From JAEXNA01 sp037189585 (GTDB taxonomy: Bacteria > Vulcanimicrobiota > Xenobia > Xenobiales > JADMJV01), in assembly GCA_037189585.1 (NCBI GenBank), contig JBBCJA010000046.1, forward strand, positions 68,284 through 132,283: a stretch of DNA of 64,000 nt, in the 5' to 3' direction. Under the pieces are notes generated by a model. It saw nothing but the letters and a program-made list of their open reading frames with translations, was not told the DNA's origin and made no database searches. The number at the start of each line of letters is the position of its first letter. Position 1 is the stretch's first letter. Positions 24,986 through 33,705 of this stretch are shown piece after piece. The translations under genes and the position numbers were made by a program.

Positions 24986-25918
24986 ATGCCCCCGCCGATG
25001 GATGTGCTCGGAGAGGCTTTGCGCCCTTGGTTCTATGGAGAGTTCACAGCGGTAACCTCGGCCTTTTTCTGGTCGGTCGCCGTGATCTTGTTGCGTCTCT
25101 CCGGCCTGAGATTGGCGCCTATCCCTCTGACTTTTTTTAAGAGTGTGGTGGCGCTGTTCTGCTTTAGCCTTACCATCTTGGGACAGGGGTTGCCACTGTT
25201 GCCGGACTTACCGGCGAACGCTTATCCACGGCTCGTCCTTTCCGCGCTCCTTGGGATTGCCATCGCCGACACGCTCTTTGTGGCCGCTCTGAATCGTCTT
25301 GGAGCGAGCCTTCAGGCCTTAGCTGACTGTATCTACTCACCCTCGATAGCCGCCGTAGGGTTCCTGATGTTCGGAGAAGGTCTCAGCGCCCGTGAGATTT
25401 TGGGGGGCTGCCTCGTCTTGAGTGGCGTCATGATAGGCGTCGACGAGGGAAAAACCTATGAGCGATCGCCGGAGCAGTCTCGGACGCGCCTTTTGGAGGG
25501 TGTGTTGTTGGCCGCGGGGGCTCACGTCATTATGGCTGTCGGGATTCTGATGGTTCGCGATGTCCTACGCGCCGAGTCGGTCGTGTGGGTCTCGGGCTTT
25601 CGCTTCTTCGTGGCCACGCTGGCACTGGCCGGATATGGTTGGCTCAGGGGAGAGAAGATGTTGTCGGCCTTCCGCCGGCCCGACCTTTTTAAGTGGACCA
25701 TCCCTTTGAGTCTTTTGGGACCGTATCTCGCCACCATATTTTGGGCTTCGGGATTTAAGTACACCACTCCGGGCCGTGCCGCCATCTACAATCAACTCTC
25801 GACGGTCTTTATCATCATCCTGGCCCGCCTCACTCTCCGCGAACACCTCACTCCGCGGCGCCTGATCGGTGTACTGCTGGCCGGCGTCGGCTCCGTCCTG
25901 GTGGCGGCCGGCGGCTAG
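24986..25918 (+). CDS. EamA/DMT-superfamily transporter
   Basis: About 310 residues with ten predicted membrane helices in two EamA repeats. The first repeat ends SGVMIGVDEG and the second ends RRLIGVLLAGVGSVLVAAGG. LGPYLATIFWASGFKYTTPG in the ninth helix region is family-like. Start choice is uncertain: ATG at 24986 has a GGAGG three bases upstream, and ATG at 24998 is the alternative. Export of an amino acid or other metabolite is common in this superfamily; the substrate cannot be read here. Confidence 0.88.
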   Translation: MPPPMDVLGEALRPWFYGEFTAVTSAFFWSVAVILLRLSGLRLAPIPLTFFKSVVALFCFSLTILGQGLPLLPDLPANAYPRLVLSALLGIAIADTLFVAALNRLGASLQALADCIYSPSIAAVGFLMFGEGLSAREILGGCLVLSGVMIGVDEGKTYERSPEQSRTRLLEGVLLAAGAHVIMAVGILMVRDVLRAESVVWVSGFRFFVATLALAGYGWLRGEKMLSAFRRPDLFKWTIPLSLLGPYLATIFWASGFKYTTPGRAAIYNQLSTVFIIILARLTLREHLTPRRLIGVLLAGVGSVLVAAGG

Positions 25919-26002
25919 AAAGTCTTGCCCTTAGCTGGGCGAAGAGCGCGGACCCCGGAGGCAAGGCCGAGCGAAGGAGATTCCTGAGGCGGAGCGGACT
26001 TT

Positions 26003-27631
26003 ATGGAGATGAAGCACTTCATCAACAACCGTGATACCCTGGTTCAAGAGTCGATAGACGGCCTGATCGCCACCTCGGGCGGCAAGCTCACTCGGCTGGA
26101 CGGCTACCCTCACATCAAGGTTGTCCTTCGCGCCGACTGGGATAAAAGCCAGGTCGCTTTGATCTCGGGCGGTGGCTCCGGCCACGAGCCGGCTCACGCT
26201 GGATTCGTGGGGCCAGGCATGTTGACCGCGGCGGTCTGCGGGGAGATTTTCGCCTCGCCCAGCGTGGAAGCTGTTCTTGCCGCCATCCGCGCGGTCACGG
26301 GGAAGGCCGGGGCACTTTTGATCGTCAAGAACTACACCGGTGACCGGTTGAACTTCGGCCTGGCCGCCGAACGTGCTCGCCAGATGGGGCTCAAGGTGGA
26401 GATGGTGGTGGTGGGCGATGATATCTCCTTATCCGCTTCGGTCCAACCTCGGGGTATCGCGGGAACCCTACTGGTGCACAAAGTCGCCGGCTTTTATGCC
26501 GGGCGAGGAGAGCATCTCGAGCGGTTGGCCGAGGCCGCCAATCAGGTGGCGAGCTCGGTCAAGAGTCTGGGACTCGCGCTGACCACCTGCCATACGCCGG
26601 GAAGCGCCGAGAAGGAGACTCTGGCCGTCGATGAGGCCGAGCTAGGCCTGGGCATTCACGGAGAGCCCGGGGTGCGAAAAGTCGCCCTGGCATCAGCCCG
26701 GACTTTGCTGGGCCAGGTGGTTGAAGGTCTGGAAAGCTCCGTTCCGGATGGGCCTCTCTGCGCCTTGATCAACAATTTGGGAGCGGTGCCGCCTCTGGAG
26801 ATGGGGCTGCTGGTACGGGACTTTTTGGACTCTTCCTTGGGCCAGCGGACCGAACTTCTGATAGGTCCGGGGCATCTGATGACCTCCTACGACATGAATG
26901 GATTCTCCCTCTCGCTGCTGCCTTTGAACGAGGAGCTCCGCAGGGCGATCACCACTCCCGTGGCGCTGGCGGCCTGGCCGGGAGCGATGAAGATAGCTCG
27001 GCCAGCGCTGGTCCCGCTTCCGGCGGGGGAGCCGGCCCCGACGACGGCTTCCACGGACCCCATCGTGACAGCTCGACTTCAGGCTCTCTTGGCCGCTCTG
27101 GTGGAGTCGCGAGACGCCTTGAACGCTCTGGACGCGAAGGTGGGGGACGGAGACGCCGGCGACACTTTCGCCGCCGCCGCGAGCGCCATCCAAAGTCGGA
27201 GCGACACGCTTCCCAGCGCGGACCCCGCCGAGCTTCTGGCGGCTTTATCTTATTCTTTAGGCCATGCCGGAGGATCGAGCGGAATCCTTTTGGCCATCTT
27301 CACCGGGGCGGCCTCGTCGTCGTATCGGCAAAAGAAAGACTGGTTGAGCGCGTTGGAGTACGGAGTGGAACGCATGCGGTTTTACGGAGGGGCCAACCTG
27401 GGCGACCGCACGATGTTGGACGTGCTGGTTCCCGCTCTTGAGGCGCTGAAAGAAGGCGGTTCGTTAGAGGACGCGGCTGGGGTCGCCCGCCGGGCCGCCA
27501 ACGCCACGGCGGAGATGACCGCCGCCGGAGCCGGCCGCTCCGCCTATGTCGGAGCTGACGTCCTGGGCGGTGTGATCGACCCGGGGGCGGAAGCGGTAGC
27601 CCGCGGCTTTGAAGCTCTCGCCTCTTTGTGA
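26003..27631 (+). CDS. ATP-dependent dihydroxyacetone kinase (DhaK-DhaL fusion)
   Basis: This 542-residue kinase phosphorylates dihydroxyacetone, and in some relatives glyceraldehyde or other ketoses. The DhaK part has ISGGGSGHEPAHAGFVG and the covalent-binding His in GLGIHGEPG. The DhaL part begins near residue 350, with the nucleotide/Mg loop KVGDGDAGDTF and HAGGSSGILLAIFTGA. Single-chain fusion means ATP rather than the PTS is the phosphate donor. ATG at 26003 or 26009 could be used. It stands alone as a transcription unit. Confidence 0.93.
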   Translation: MEMKHFINNRDTLVQESIDGLIATSGGKLTRLDGYPHIKVVLRADWDKSQVALISGGGSGHEPAHAGFVGPGMLTAAVCGEIFASPSVEAVLAAIRAVTGKAGALLIVKNYTGDRLNFGLAAERARQMGLKVEMVVVGDDISLSASVQPRGIAGTLLVHKVAGFYAGRGEHLERLAEAANQVASSVKSLGLALTTCHTPGSAEKETLAVDEAELGLGIHGEPGVRKVALASARTLLGQVVEGLESSVPDGPLCALINNLGAVPPLEMGLLVRDFLDSSLGQRTELLIGPGHLMTSYDMNGFSLSLLPLNEELRRAITTPVALAAWPGAMKIARPALVPLPAGEPAPTTASTDPIVTARLQALLAALVESRDALNALDAKVGDGDAGDTFAAAASAIQSRSDTLPSADPAELLAALSYSLGHAGGSSGILLAIFTGAASSSYRQKKDWLSALEYGVERMRFYGGANLGDRTMLDVLVPALEALKEGGSLEDAAGVARRAANATAEMTAAGAGRSAYVGADVLGGVIDPGAEAVARGFEALASL

Positions 27632-27662
27632 ACCGAGAAGGCCCGGTTGGCGTAGAACCGGC

Positions 27663-28103
27663 ATGGAGTTTTTCAGAAGAACCCTCTTACTGGTCTTGGG
27701 CGGTCTACTCGGTTGTTGCGCTCCGTATTGGGTGGGATCATCGCCTTGGGCGAATTCCGTCTTAACCCACGCCAGCGAACCCTGGACCTCGATAGGTCTC
27801 TACTACGCTGGACCGATCTTCTTTTCCCTGATGGTCTCGTCCATCTTGTGCCGTTTCAAAGATGGGCCCTGGTTGCTCATGGGCAGTTTGGTCGTCCTGG
27901 CTTGGTTACTCCAGCTCACCTGGGACTCCCATTTGCGGTGTGGAGTCTTTGGAGGGTGTGGTACAGGGCAGTTGCGATGGCGTGTCGAGACCGCTGTCCT
28001 TCCTATCCTCTTGGGGCAGCTCTGGGCGTTATGTCGGGCTTGCAGAGTTCGTTACGCGACGAAGACCAGGATTTCGGCACTACTGAGGGCAGGCACGCGC
28101 TAG
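27663..28103 (+). CDS. Small integral membrane protein
   Basis: This 146-residue protein starts at ATG 27663 (MEFFRRTLLLVLGG). It has about four hydrophobic segments separated by short loops and a basic tail (RYATKTRISALLRAGTR). Several cysteines occur in a loop (LRCGVFGGCGTG). No family was recognised. Its stop overlaps the convergent Cys-rich gene by 4 bp. Confidence 0.65.
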   Translation: MEFFRRTLLLVLGGLLGCCAPYWVGSSPWANSVLTHASEPWTSIGLYYAGPIFFSLMVSSILCRFKDGPWLLMGSLVVLAWLLQLTWDSHLRCGVFGGCGTGQLRWRVETAVLPILLGQLWALCRACRVRYATKTRISALLRAGTR

Positions 28104-28309
28104 TACGATCCGCGTCCGTCGCAGTAATAACACTTACCACAGTCGTTGCACCAACTGCAACGCGAGCGGTCGTTTCGGCGCCCATCGCCCCCGCAGAGGT
28201 GGCATCTTCCTGTGCCTTCGCAGGGGCTGCAAAAGGTCGGCTCGACCGCCATTCCGGCGGAGGCGCCGAGGGTGATGAGGATCATGCAGTTGAGAATTAG
28301 GGAACGCAT
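28100..28309 (-). CDS. Small exported cysteine-rich protein with DnaJ-like zinc motifs
   Basis: From ATG 28309 this is a 69-residue protein with a signal peptide (MRSLILNCMILITLGASAG). The 35-residue mature part contains four CxxC pairs with glycines, such as CSPCEGTGRCHLCGGDG and CSWCNDCGKC, the layout of a DnaJ zinc finger. Periplasmic location would be unusual for that fold, so it may bind metal or be disulfide-rich. An in-frame upstream ATG at 28351 is less likely because it would bury the signal. Confidence 0.7.
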   Translation of the reverse strand: MRSLILNCMILITLGASAGMAVEPTFCSPCEGTGRCHLCGGDGRRNDRSRCSWCNDCGKCYYCDGRGSY

Positions 28310-28480
28310 CGAAGTGGACTTTCTATGTGAAGTTGAAAGGTATTCTCGCACTATAGCTCGCTGAGGCGGTCGTTGGATTTGGAGAAGCTAAAGATTCTCG
28401 CTCCCGACTTTAGGAGACGTTAAGATTTCCTCCGGGATTTCGCGGAAAGGGTCCCAAAGGGTTCGAACGAACCTGTGCCG

Positions 28481-31066
28481 ATGAAGCTACGCCAAGGTCT
28501 CGCCGCATTAACTCTCGCCTTTTTCTTATCCGCCTCACCTGTCATCGCGGAGGATATTCGTCTGAGCGACGCGGTCGCGCCCGTTCGGCAGTCGGTCTTC
28601 CTGGAAGTCGATCCCCAGAAAGATGACTATCGGGGATCCACCGAGATCGCTCTCAAGTTGAAGACGGAAGGCCGCGAGATCATACTCCACGCGCTCGATG
28701 TCAAGATCGTCGAGGCCAAGCTCACAGCTGGTGGGAAGACCTTCCTACTCATTCCAACGAGCCTTGAGAACGGCAAGGTCAAGTTGAGCTCGGCGGAGCT
28801 CTTTCCTCAGGGAGAGGCGAGACTAAATCTCCGTTTCGAGGCTCCGTTCAACCGTCGCTCGGTGGGTCTTTACAAGTATCTCGACGGCGGAACACCGTAC
28901 CTGTCGACCCAGTTCGAGATGACGGACGCACGTCGATGTTTTCCCTGCTTTGACCAACCGAACTTCAAGATTCCGTACCAGATGACGGTGAAGGCTCCCA
29001 AGGCCGCCCGAGTTTACAACAACACCGCCGAGGTAAAGACGGCAGAAGAGGGGGGCTGGCGCGTTCACACTTTCGCCGAGACTCATCCTCTACCGTCTTA
29101 TCTGGTGGCTCTGGCTGTCGGTCCCTACGAGGAGACGAAGGTTCCGAAGCTTTCCGTGCCGGGTCGTTTGGTCACCACCAAGGGTAAGCTGAAACAGTCG
29201 AAAGCGGCCATCGAGGCCACTCCTAAGATTCTGGAGACGCTGCAAGATTACTTCGGGATCCCTTACGCTTACGGCAAGCTCGATCAGATCGCGGTTACCG
29301 AGTTTCCCTTCGGCGCCATGGAGAACGCGGGGATGGTCACTTATCGGGAAGATATTCTGCTGATCAACGAGGCCACCGCGCAGCGCCGAAATCGTGAGCG
29401 GATGTACAGCGTGATCGCTCACGAATTAGCTCACCAGTGGTTTGGAAATCTGGTGACGATGAAGTGGTGGGACGACCTGTGGCTCAACGAAGCTTTCGCC
29501 ACCTGGATGGCCAACAAGGTGCTGGTCCAACTCTACCCGGAGCTGGAGCGCGACCTCATAACCTACCAGAATTCGGCCATGGGTGAAGACGGAAAGAGCA
29601 CCGCGCGTCCCATTCGCAAACCGATCCGCAACGACAGCGACATCATGGATGGCCTGGGCCTCAACTACACCAAGGGTGCTGGAGTCCTGACCATGATCGA
29701 GCACTGGATCGGGCCTGTGACCTTCCGCCAGGGCATCAGGGACTACATGCGGGCCTACAAGTTCGGTAACGCCCAAGCCGCGGATTTGTGGAACTCGCTC
29801 AGCAGCGCTTCCGAGAAGGATGTCTCCACGGTGCTGAAGTCTTACACTGATCAGGCGGGCTATCCCTTGGTGGAGCTTCAGCTTCAGGGGCGAGAGCTTA
29901 GTGTTAAGCAGCGCCGATTCGCTTACGCCGGAACCCACCCCGCGGAGCAGACCTGGACCTTTCCGATGGGGATTCGCTACGGCGCGGGAAGTCGCCAAGC
30001 GGTGGCCCATCTGTTGGTCGAGGGGAGTGAAGCTCGACTACCTCTCGAGTTCGAGCCGGAGTGGATTTTCCCCGATGACGGGGGCGTGGGCTACTATCGT
30101 TGGAGGCTTGCCGAGCCACAGCTCGACGCTCTAGTTAACGCTCACCGCCAGCGTCTGAGCGTACGGGAGAAGATCGCCTTGCAGGCCAACCTTTCGGGTC
30201 TTTACGATGCGGGAGACTTGACCGCTGGAGAGTACGTCTCGACGAACTCGGTCTTTCTGAACGAGTCCCACCCCAGTGTCGTCAGTCCGGCTCTTCGCGC
30301 CTTGTCGGGTCTTCGTGAAGTGATGGTCGACGAGGCTAATCAAGGAGAGTGGAAAGGTTACCTGGCAGAAGTCGCGCGTCCGCTGGTCGAGCGTCTGGGT
30401 CGAACCTCACGGGCGGGGGAGCCCGCCAAAGAATCGGAGCTACGTCTCCAACTTCTCTTTATGCTGGCTCGTGACGTCGATGACGCCGCGCTTTCCGAGA
30501 CCGCGATGTCGCAGGCGGAAAGCTATTTGTCCGGCCGGGGCTCCGTGGACCAGGCTCTCATCGAGGCCTATCTCTACCTCACCGCCAAGCGAGGGGATGT
30601 CGCGATGGTCGGCCGGGTGAAAGAGGCCTTGGCCGAAGCTAAAGACCCTCAGCGTCGCAGTAACCTGCTCGCCATGCTGGGTCAGTTCGAGCAGCCGGAG
30701 GCACACACGGTCGCGCTCGAGGCCATGCTCGACTCCGTGGTTACCCCCTCCGACCTGCGCACACTTCTTGCTCTCAACGGTGATGGAGATGCGCGCCGGC
30801 GCCGCTTGCAAGACTGGATTGAGAAGCACTACCAGGAGATCAGTGGAAAGCTACCCAGCGCCTTTCTGGCCCACATCGTCTCCTCTCAGAGCGGCATTAT
30901 GGCCCTTCAGGAGCTGGAGCGAGTCAAGGCTTTCTACAGCGCCCAACCGGATCCCAACGGAGCCCTCCAAAGAGAGCTCGAGAAGATCTCCGAAACCGTC
31001 CGCCTCAACATCGCCGAGAGAGAGCGCGGCCAGAGAACTTTCACTCGCGCCATTATGTTGGACTGA
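28481..31066 (+). CDS. Exported M1-family zinc aminopeptidase
   Basis: This 861-residue protein has a signal peptide (KLRQGLAALTLAFFLSAS, then PVIAED). The substrate-anchoring GAMEN motif is at residues 278-282. Zinc ligands are His314 and His318 in HELAHQW and Glu337 in WLNEAFATWM, giving the exact HExxH-x18-E spacing. The C-terminal helical ERAP1-like domain runs from about 530. It would trim N-terminal residues from peptides in the periplasm or outside. ATG at 28481 is preferred to the GTG two codons upstream. Confidence 0.94.
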   Translation: MKLRQGLAALTLAFFLSASPVIAEDIRLSDAVAPVRQSVFLEVDPQKDDYRGSTEIALKLKTEGREIILHALDVKIVEAKLTAGGKTFLLIPTSLENGKVKLSSAELFPQGEARLNLRFEAPFNRRSVGLYKYLDGGTPYLSTQFEMTDARRCFPCFDQPNFKIPYQMTVKAPKAARVYNNTAEVKTAEEGGWRVHTFAETHPLPSYLVALAVGPYEETKVPKLSVPGRLVTTKGKLKQSKAAIEATPKILETLQDYFGIPYAYGKLDQIAVTEFPFGAMENAGMVTYREDILLINEATAQRRNRERMYSVIAHELAHQWFGNLVTMKWWDDLWLNEAFATWMANKVLVQLYPELERDLITYQNSAMGEDGKSTARPIRKPIRNDSDIMDGLGLNYTKGAGVLTMIEHWIGPVTFRQGIRDYMRAYKFGNAQAADLWNSLSSASEKDVSTVLKSYTDQAGYPLVELQLQGRELSVKQRRFAYAGTHPAEQTWTFPMGIRYGAGSRQAVAHLLVEGSEARLPLEFEPEWIFPDDGGVGYYRWRLAEPQLDALVNAHRQRLSVREKIALQANLSGLYDAGDLTAGEYVSTNSVFLNESHPSVVSPALRALSGLREVMVDEANQGEWKGYLAEVARPLVERLGRTSRAGEPAKESELRLQLLFMLARDVDDAALSETAMSQAESYLSGRGSVDQALIEAYLYLTAKRGDVAMVGRVKEALAEAKDPQRRSNLLAMLGQFEQPEAHTVALEAMLDSVVTPSDLRTLLALNGDGDARRRRLQDWIEKHYQEISGKLPSAFLAHIVSSQSGIMALQELERVKAFYSAQPDPNGALQRELEKISETVRLNIAERERGQRTFTRAIMLD

Positions 31067-31119
31067 CGAGAGCGGGGGTGATATCCTGAGCAATTATGTG
31101 TATTGGAGTGGGGCACGAT

Positions 31120-31476
31120 ATGACGCAAAACGCCGGCCACGAAATGAAGATGCGTCTTCGGGCCGATCTGCGCGCTGCCATGAAAGAGAGGAGCGCCGAT
31201 GAAGCCAAACTTATCCGGGGGCTCATTGCGGCGATAGACAACGCCGAAGCTCCGCCGCTGCAGTTCAATGAAAGGGTGGGTCAGCATCGCTTCATCGATG
31301 GAACGGCGGAAATCGAACGGCTTTGTCTTGCACCTGCGCAGGTGCAAGCGATCTTGATAGCGGAGATTCAGGAGCGTGAGCACGCGGCAGTCGAGATGGA
31401 GCGTCTCGAAAAAAGGGATCGTGCCGATGCCTTGCGTGCCGAGGCATTGATCGCCAAACGCTACGTCGAGTCTTGA
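31120..31476 (+). CDS. YqeY/GatB-like domain protein
   Basis: This 118-residue protein begins MTQNAGHEMKMRLRADLRAA and continues KLIRGLIAAIDNAEAPP, the usual start of YqeY proteins (small relatives of the GatB tail domain). The second half (QVQAILIAEIQEREHAAVEM) is helical. The family is often linked to tRNA amidation but has no agreed function. It lies between the aminopeptidase and a broken VapBC pair on the other strand. Confidence 0.75.
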   Translation: MTQNAGHEMKMRLRADLRAAMKERSADEAKLIRGLIAAIDNAEAPPLQFNERVGQHRFIDGTAEIERLCLAPAQVQAILIAEIQEREHAAVEMERLEKRDRADALRAEALIAKRYVES

Positions 31477-31486
31477 AACTCGCCTT

Positions 31487-31606
31487 GGGAAGCGCGACGA
31501 CCTCGTTTTCCATCAACGCGGCCTTGAGCCAGCTCGACGGGCGGCTGTGCTTGGCGCTGTCACGGTTGACCGCGTAGAGCAGAATGTTCAGTTCGACGAT
31601 CTTCAC
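31487..31606 (-). pseudogene. Truncated VapC-type PIN toxin
   Basis: The first 40 residues (MKIVELNILLYAVNRDSAKH, then SSWLKAALMENEVVALP) match the start of VapC PIN-domain ribonucleases, including the first catalytic Asp position, here Glu in VELN. After this the frame yields unrelated basic sequence and the rest of the toxin is missing; the YqeY-like gene ends 11 bp away. The start overlaps the antitoxin stop by 4 nt, the normal VapBC arrangement. The toxin is therefore dead. Confidence 0.7.
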
Positions 31607-31869
31607 TTGCGCATGTCCAGCTTTCGCACAATCTCATCGTCCTCAAGATCGCTCGCCAAAGAGAGCGCTTTGTCGATGGCAAAACTTGCTTGACCCATGG
31701 AAAACGTGGTCAACTCGTACGACTCCTTGGCGGGTGGTGCTAAACGCTGCAAACCTAGCTCCAGCACTTGGTTAGCCAGTTGGGTAAGGGAGATACCGGC
31801 GCGCTGAGCTTCCGCCTTCATGTGCCTCAGGAGATTGTCATCAATGTTCAGAGTCGTCCTCATGCTCAA
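31603..31869 (-). CDS. VapB-like ribbon-helix-helix antitoxin (orphaned)
   Basis: This 88-residue protein begins MSMRTTLNIDDNLLRHMKAE, a ribbon-helix-helix start, followed by ISLTQLANQVLELGLQRL and an acidic tail. It normally represses its own operon and neutralises the toxin. Here the partner VapC is truncated, so only autoregulation or cross-neutralisation could remain. The start may be at either of two Met codons (residues 1 or 3). Confidence 0.8.
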   Translation of the reverse strand: MSMRTTLNIDDNLLRHMKAEAQRAGISLTQLANQVLELGLQRLAPPAKESYELTTFSMGQASFAIDKALSLASDLEDDEIVRKLDMRK

Positions 31870-31943
31870 AGCCTAGCTGTGCTCTGAAGTGATGTCAAAG
31901 CTTTACTCACGCCACTGTGTAGGACTGAGCTCGCGTAGGTCTC

Positions 31944-32252
31944 GTGAGCTCAGAACTCGAAGAACATCTCATGGATATGGCCAGCAGTGTGTCTCGACTG
32001 AAAGCTCTTGCCGTTAGCGATCCCCTAGAGCCCAGCAACAGATCCAGCGAAGCTCACGCCGCTCGCCTACGCCTAACTCTCCAACTTTCCGACGATGGAG
32101 TAAGAATGAAGCGCTCGGCTCTGAGGAGACAACACCCGGACTATGATGAGCGGCAACTCCAGAGGGAACTAGAGCGCTGGCTAACCAGCGCCCCACCTCC
32201 AGGTTGGGTCGAGGGATGGACTGTTCTTAATCCTACTCGGTTTCCGATTTGA
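31944..32252 (+). CDS. Small helical partner protein of nucleotidyltransferase module (intact copy)
   Basis: This 102-residue protein from GTG 31944 (ATG 31971 is possible) has a central helix-rich block RLRLTLQLSDDGVRMKRSAL, then RRQHPDYDERQLQRELERWL. Related blocks occur in the proteins starting at 35835 and 48175, so this is a family within the genome. Its TGA overlaps the TTG start of the nucleotidyltransferase. The gene order (small protein, then MNT/AbiEii-like enzyme) resembles toxin-antitoxin pairs. Which partner is toxic is unknown. Confidence 0.7.
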   Translation: MSSELEEHLMDMASSVSRLKALAVSDPLEPSNRSSEAHAARLRLTLQLSDDGVRMKRSALRRQHPDYDERQLQRELERWLTSAPPPGWVEGWTVLNPTRFPI

Positions 32253-32839
32253 GTTCCCTACTTGACCTACTTGCACGAGTTGATTGTGATCTGAAGGCCT
32301 GCCAGACGAGATGGGCATTGGTGGGAGGTTTAGCGGTCGGTGCGAGGACAGAGCCCCGATTCACTCGCGATCTCGATATTGTCGTGGCCGTGGAGGACGA
32401 TGCCGCCGCTGAACAAGTCGTACTCGCTTTACGAAGGCGAGGTTACGAGATCAGCGCGGTTCTGGAACAAGAGAGAACCGGACGGCTGGCTACTGTACGA
32501 CTTTTGCCTTCAGATGATGGGCGTCTTGTCGACCTTCTTTTCGCTTCTAGCGGTATTGAGGATGATATCGTAAAGCGGTCGGAGATCTTCGAAATCGCAC
32601 CTTCTTTCGAAGCCCCCGTGGCGAGCGTTGGACACTTGATTGCGATGAAGGTCCTATCTCGAAATGACCAAACACGACCTCAAGATCGGTTAGACCTGGC
32701 CGCTCTTTTGAAGGTCGCTAGTGAGTCGGAGCTTGAAACAGCGCGCCGTGCCGTCGAGAAGATCGTTTCTCGCGGTTGTCATCGTGGGCGCCAACTAGAA
32801 ACTGAATTCGCGGCGGCCGTCAGCGAGTTTCGTGGCTGA
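32249..32839 (+). CDS. AbiEii/MNT-like nucleotidyltransferase (intact copy)
   Basis: This 196-residue protein has the minimal nucleotidyltransferase pattern: WALVGGLAVGARTEPRFTRD with the GG and the R-x-T-x-D-x-D core (TRDLDIVV). A third strand (LVDLLFASSGIEDDI) and the conserved VGHLIAMKVLSRND, then RPQDRLDLAALL, follow. Enzymes of this class add nucleotides to tRNA or proteins in toxin-antitoxin and abortive-infection systems. It starts with TTG at 32249, overlapping the partner's stop. Two damaged relatives exist at 36.0 and 48.4 kb. Confidence 0.82.
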   Translation: MSSLLDLLARVDCDLKACQTRWALVGGLAVGARTEPRFTRDLDIVVAVEDDAAAEQVVLALRRRGYEISAVLEQERTGRLATVRLLPSDDGRLVDLLFASSGIEDDIVKRSEIFEIAPSFEAPVASVGHLIAMKVLSRNDQTRPQDRLDLAALLKVASESELETARRAVEKIVSRGCHRGRQLETEFAAAVSEFRG

Positions 32840-32862
32840 ATAGCTTCGAGGCTCCCAAACCG

Positions 32863-33102
32863 TCAGCCTCTGAACTCGTCTTTCGCGGCCTCTATCATTG
32901 CCTTGAGCTCGTCTGGGGACAGCTGACGAACCTCGCCGACCCACTCATTTAGCTCTTCTTCGGATGGAGTGTATCCACCGGCACGTCGAAATCGCCAGAG
33001 CGCCTCTCTGAGGGAGTCATTCCAGGCTCCGTCTGGTCCACACGAGCCGTCAAGGAAGACGTAGCCCCATCCTCCGCCGTGAGCGTGATCGGAGTAAACG
33101 AT
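32863..33102 (-). pseudogene. Frameshifted remnant of a small acidic protein gene
   Basis: Reading leftward from 33102, an open frame of 79 residues includes IVYSDHAHGGGWGYVFLDGS, GAWNDSLREALWRFRRAG and SPDELKAMIEAAKDEFRG, which looks like genuine protein. The frame is closed just upstream by TGA at 33103-33105 and has no start codon. The neighbouring frame upstream encodes VETEVEGVNR, so one frameshift probably disrupted a longer gene. The family was not recognised. Confidence 0.5.
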
Positions 33103-33129
33103 TCACGCCTTCCACCTCGGTCTCGACCG

Positions 33130-33705
33130 CTAGTCGCGCGGTCCCTTCCCGTCTAGGATCCTGGGAATGCATTTGTCGATTCTAGACCGTCGTGTGGCGG
33201 ACTGTTTGGCTCCGTAAAAGTGAAGGATGTAGGCTCGGCGGCGTCCGGGAGTGAGGGCCTCGAAGGCGGTCTTCAATCCCTCGACCTCGTCGAAGGCGCT
33301 CAGCAGCTCCTCTGGTAGTGGTTCCGATTCGTGCTCCGCCTCGGGCTTACGACCAGACTTTTCGATCTCGATGGCCTGAGCGATGAAATCTCGCAGGCTA
33401 GCCTTCTTTTCAGCGATTTCAGCCAAACTGGAGAACATCATACGCTTGGCGATACGAGAATTGGGTCCGGGAGACTCCAGCAGACTCTCCGGGTCCGAGA
33501 GCAGAACGCCTTTGAAGAACATCACCGCGCACTGCTCTTTGAAAGGCTGGATGATGGCGACGTTGTTCTCGTTGTAACCGTAGCAGGGCTTCATCCACTT
33601 CAGCTCCTCCGAAAGAGGAGCGTCGAGAAGAATGGCGCGCAGGCTCTCCATCTCTTTCCGCCACTTCTTGGCCTTCTTGAAGAAGCTGTCGACCTCGGGA
33701 TTCAT
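33130..33705 (-). CDS. YdeI/OmpD-associated family protein (DUF1801-like)
   Basis: This 191-residue protein begins MNPEVDSFFKKAKKWRKEME and has LKWMKPCYGYNENNVAII and MFFKGVLLSDP, the DUF1801 fold. It ends with the YdeI-type segment LTPGRRRAYILHFYGAKQSA, then TRRSRIDKC. The family is widespread and its biochemical role is undefined. It starts inside the stop of the radical SAM gene (ATGA), so the two are co-translated. Confidence 0.85.
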   Translation of the reverse strand: MNPEVDSFFKKAKKWRKEMESLRAILLDAPLSEELKWMKPCYGYNENNVAIIQPFKEQCAVMFFKGVLLSDPESLLESPGPNSRIAKRMMFSSLAEIAEKKASLRDFIAQAIEIEKSGRKPEAEHESEPLPEELLSAFDEVEGLKTAFEALTPGRRRAYILHFYGAKQSATRRSRIDKCIPRILDGKGPRD

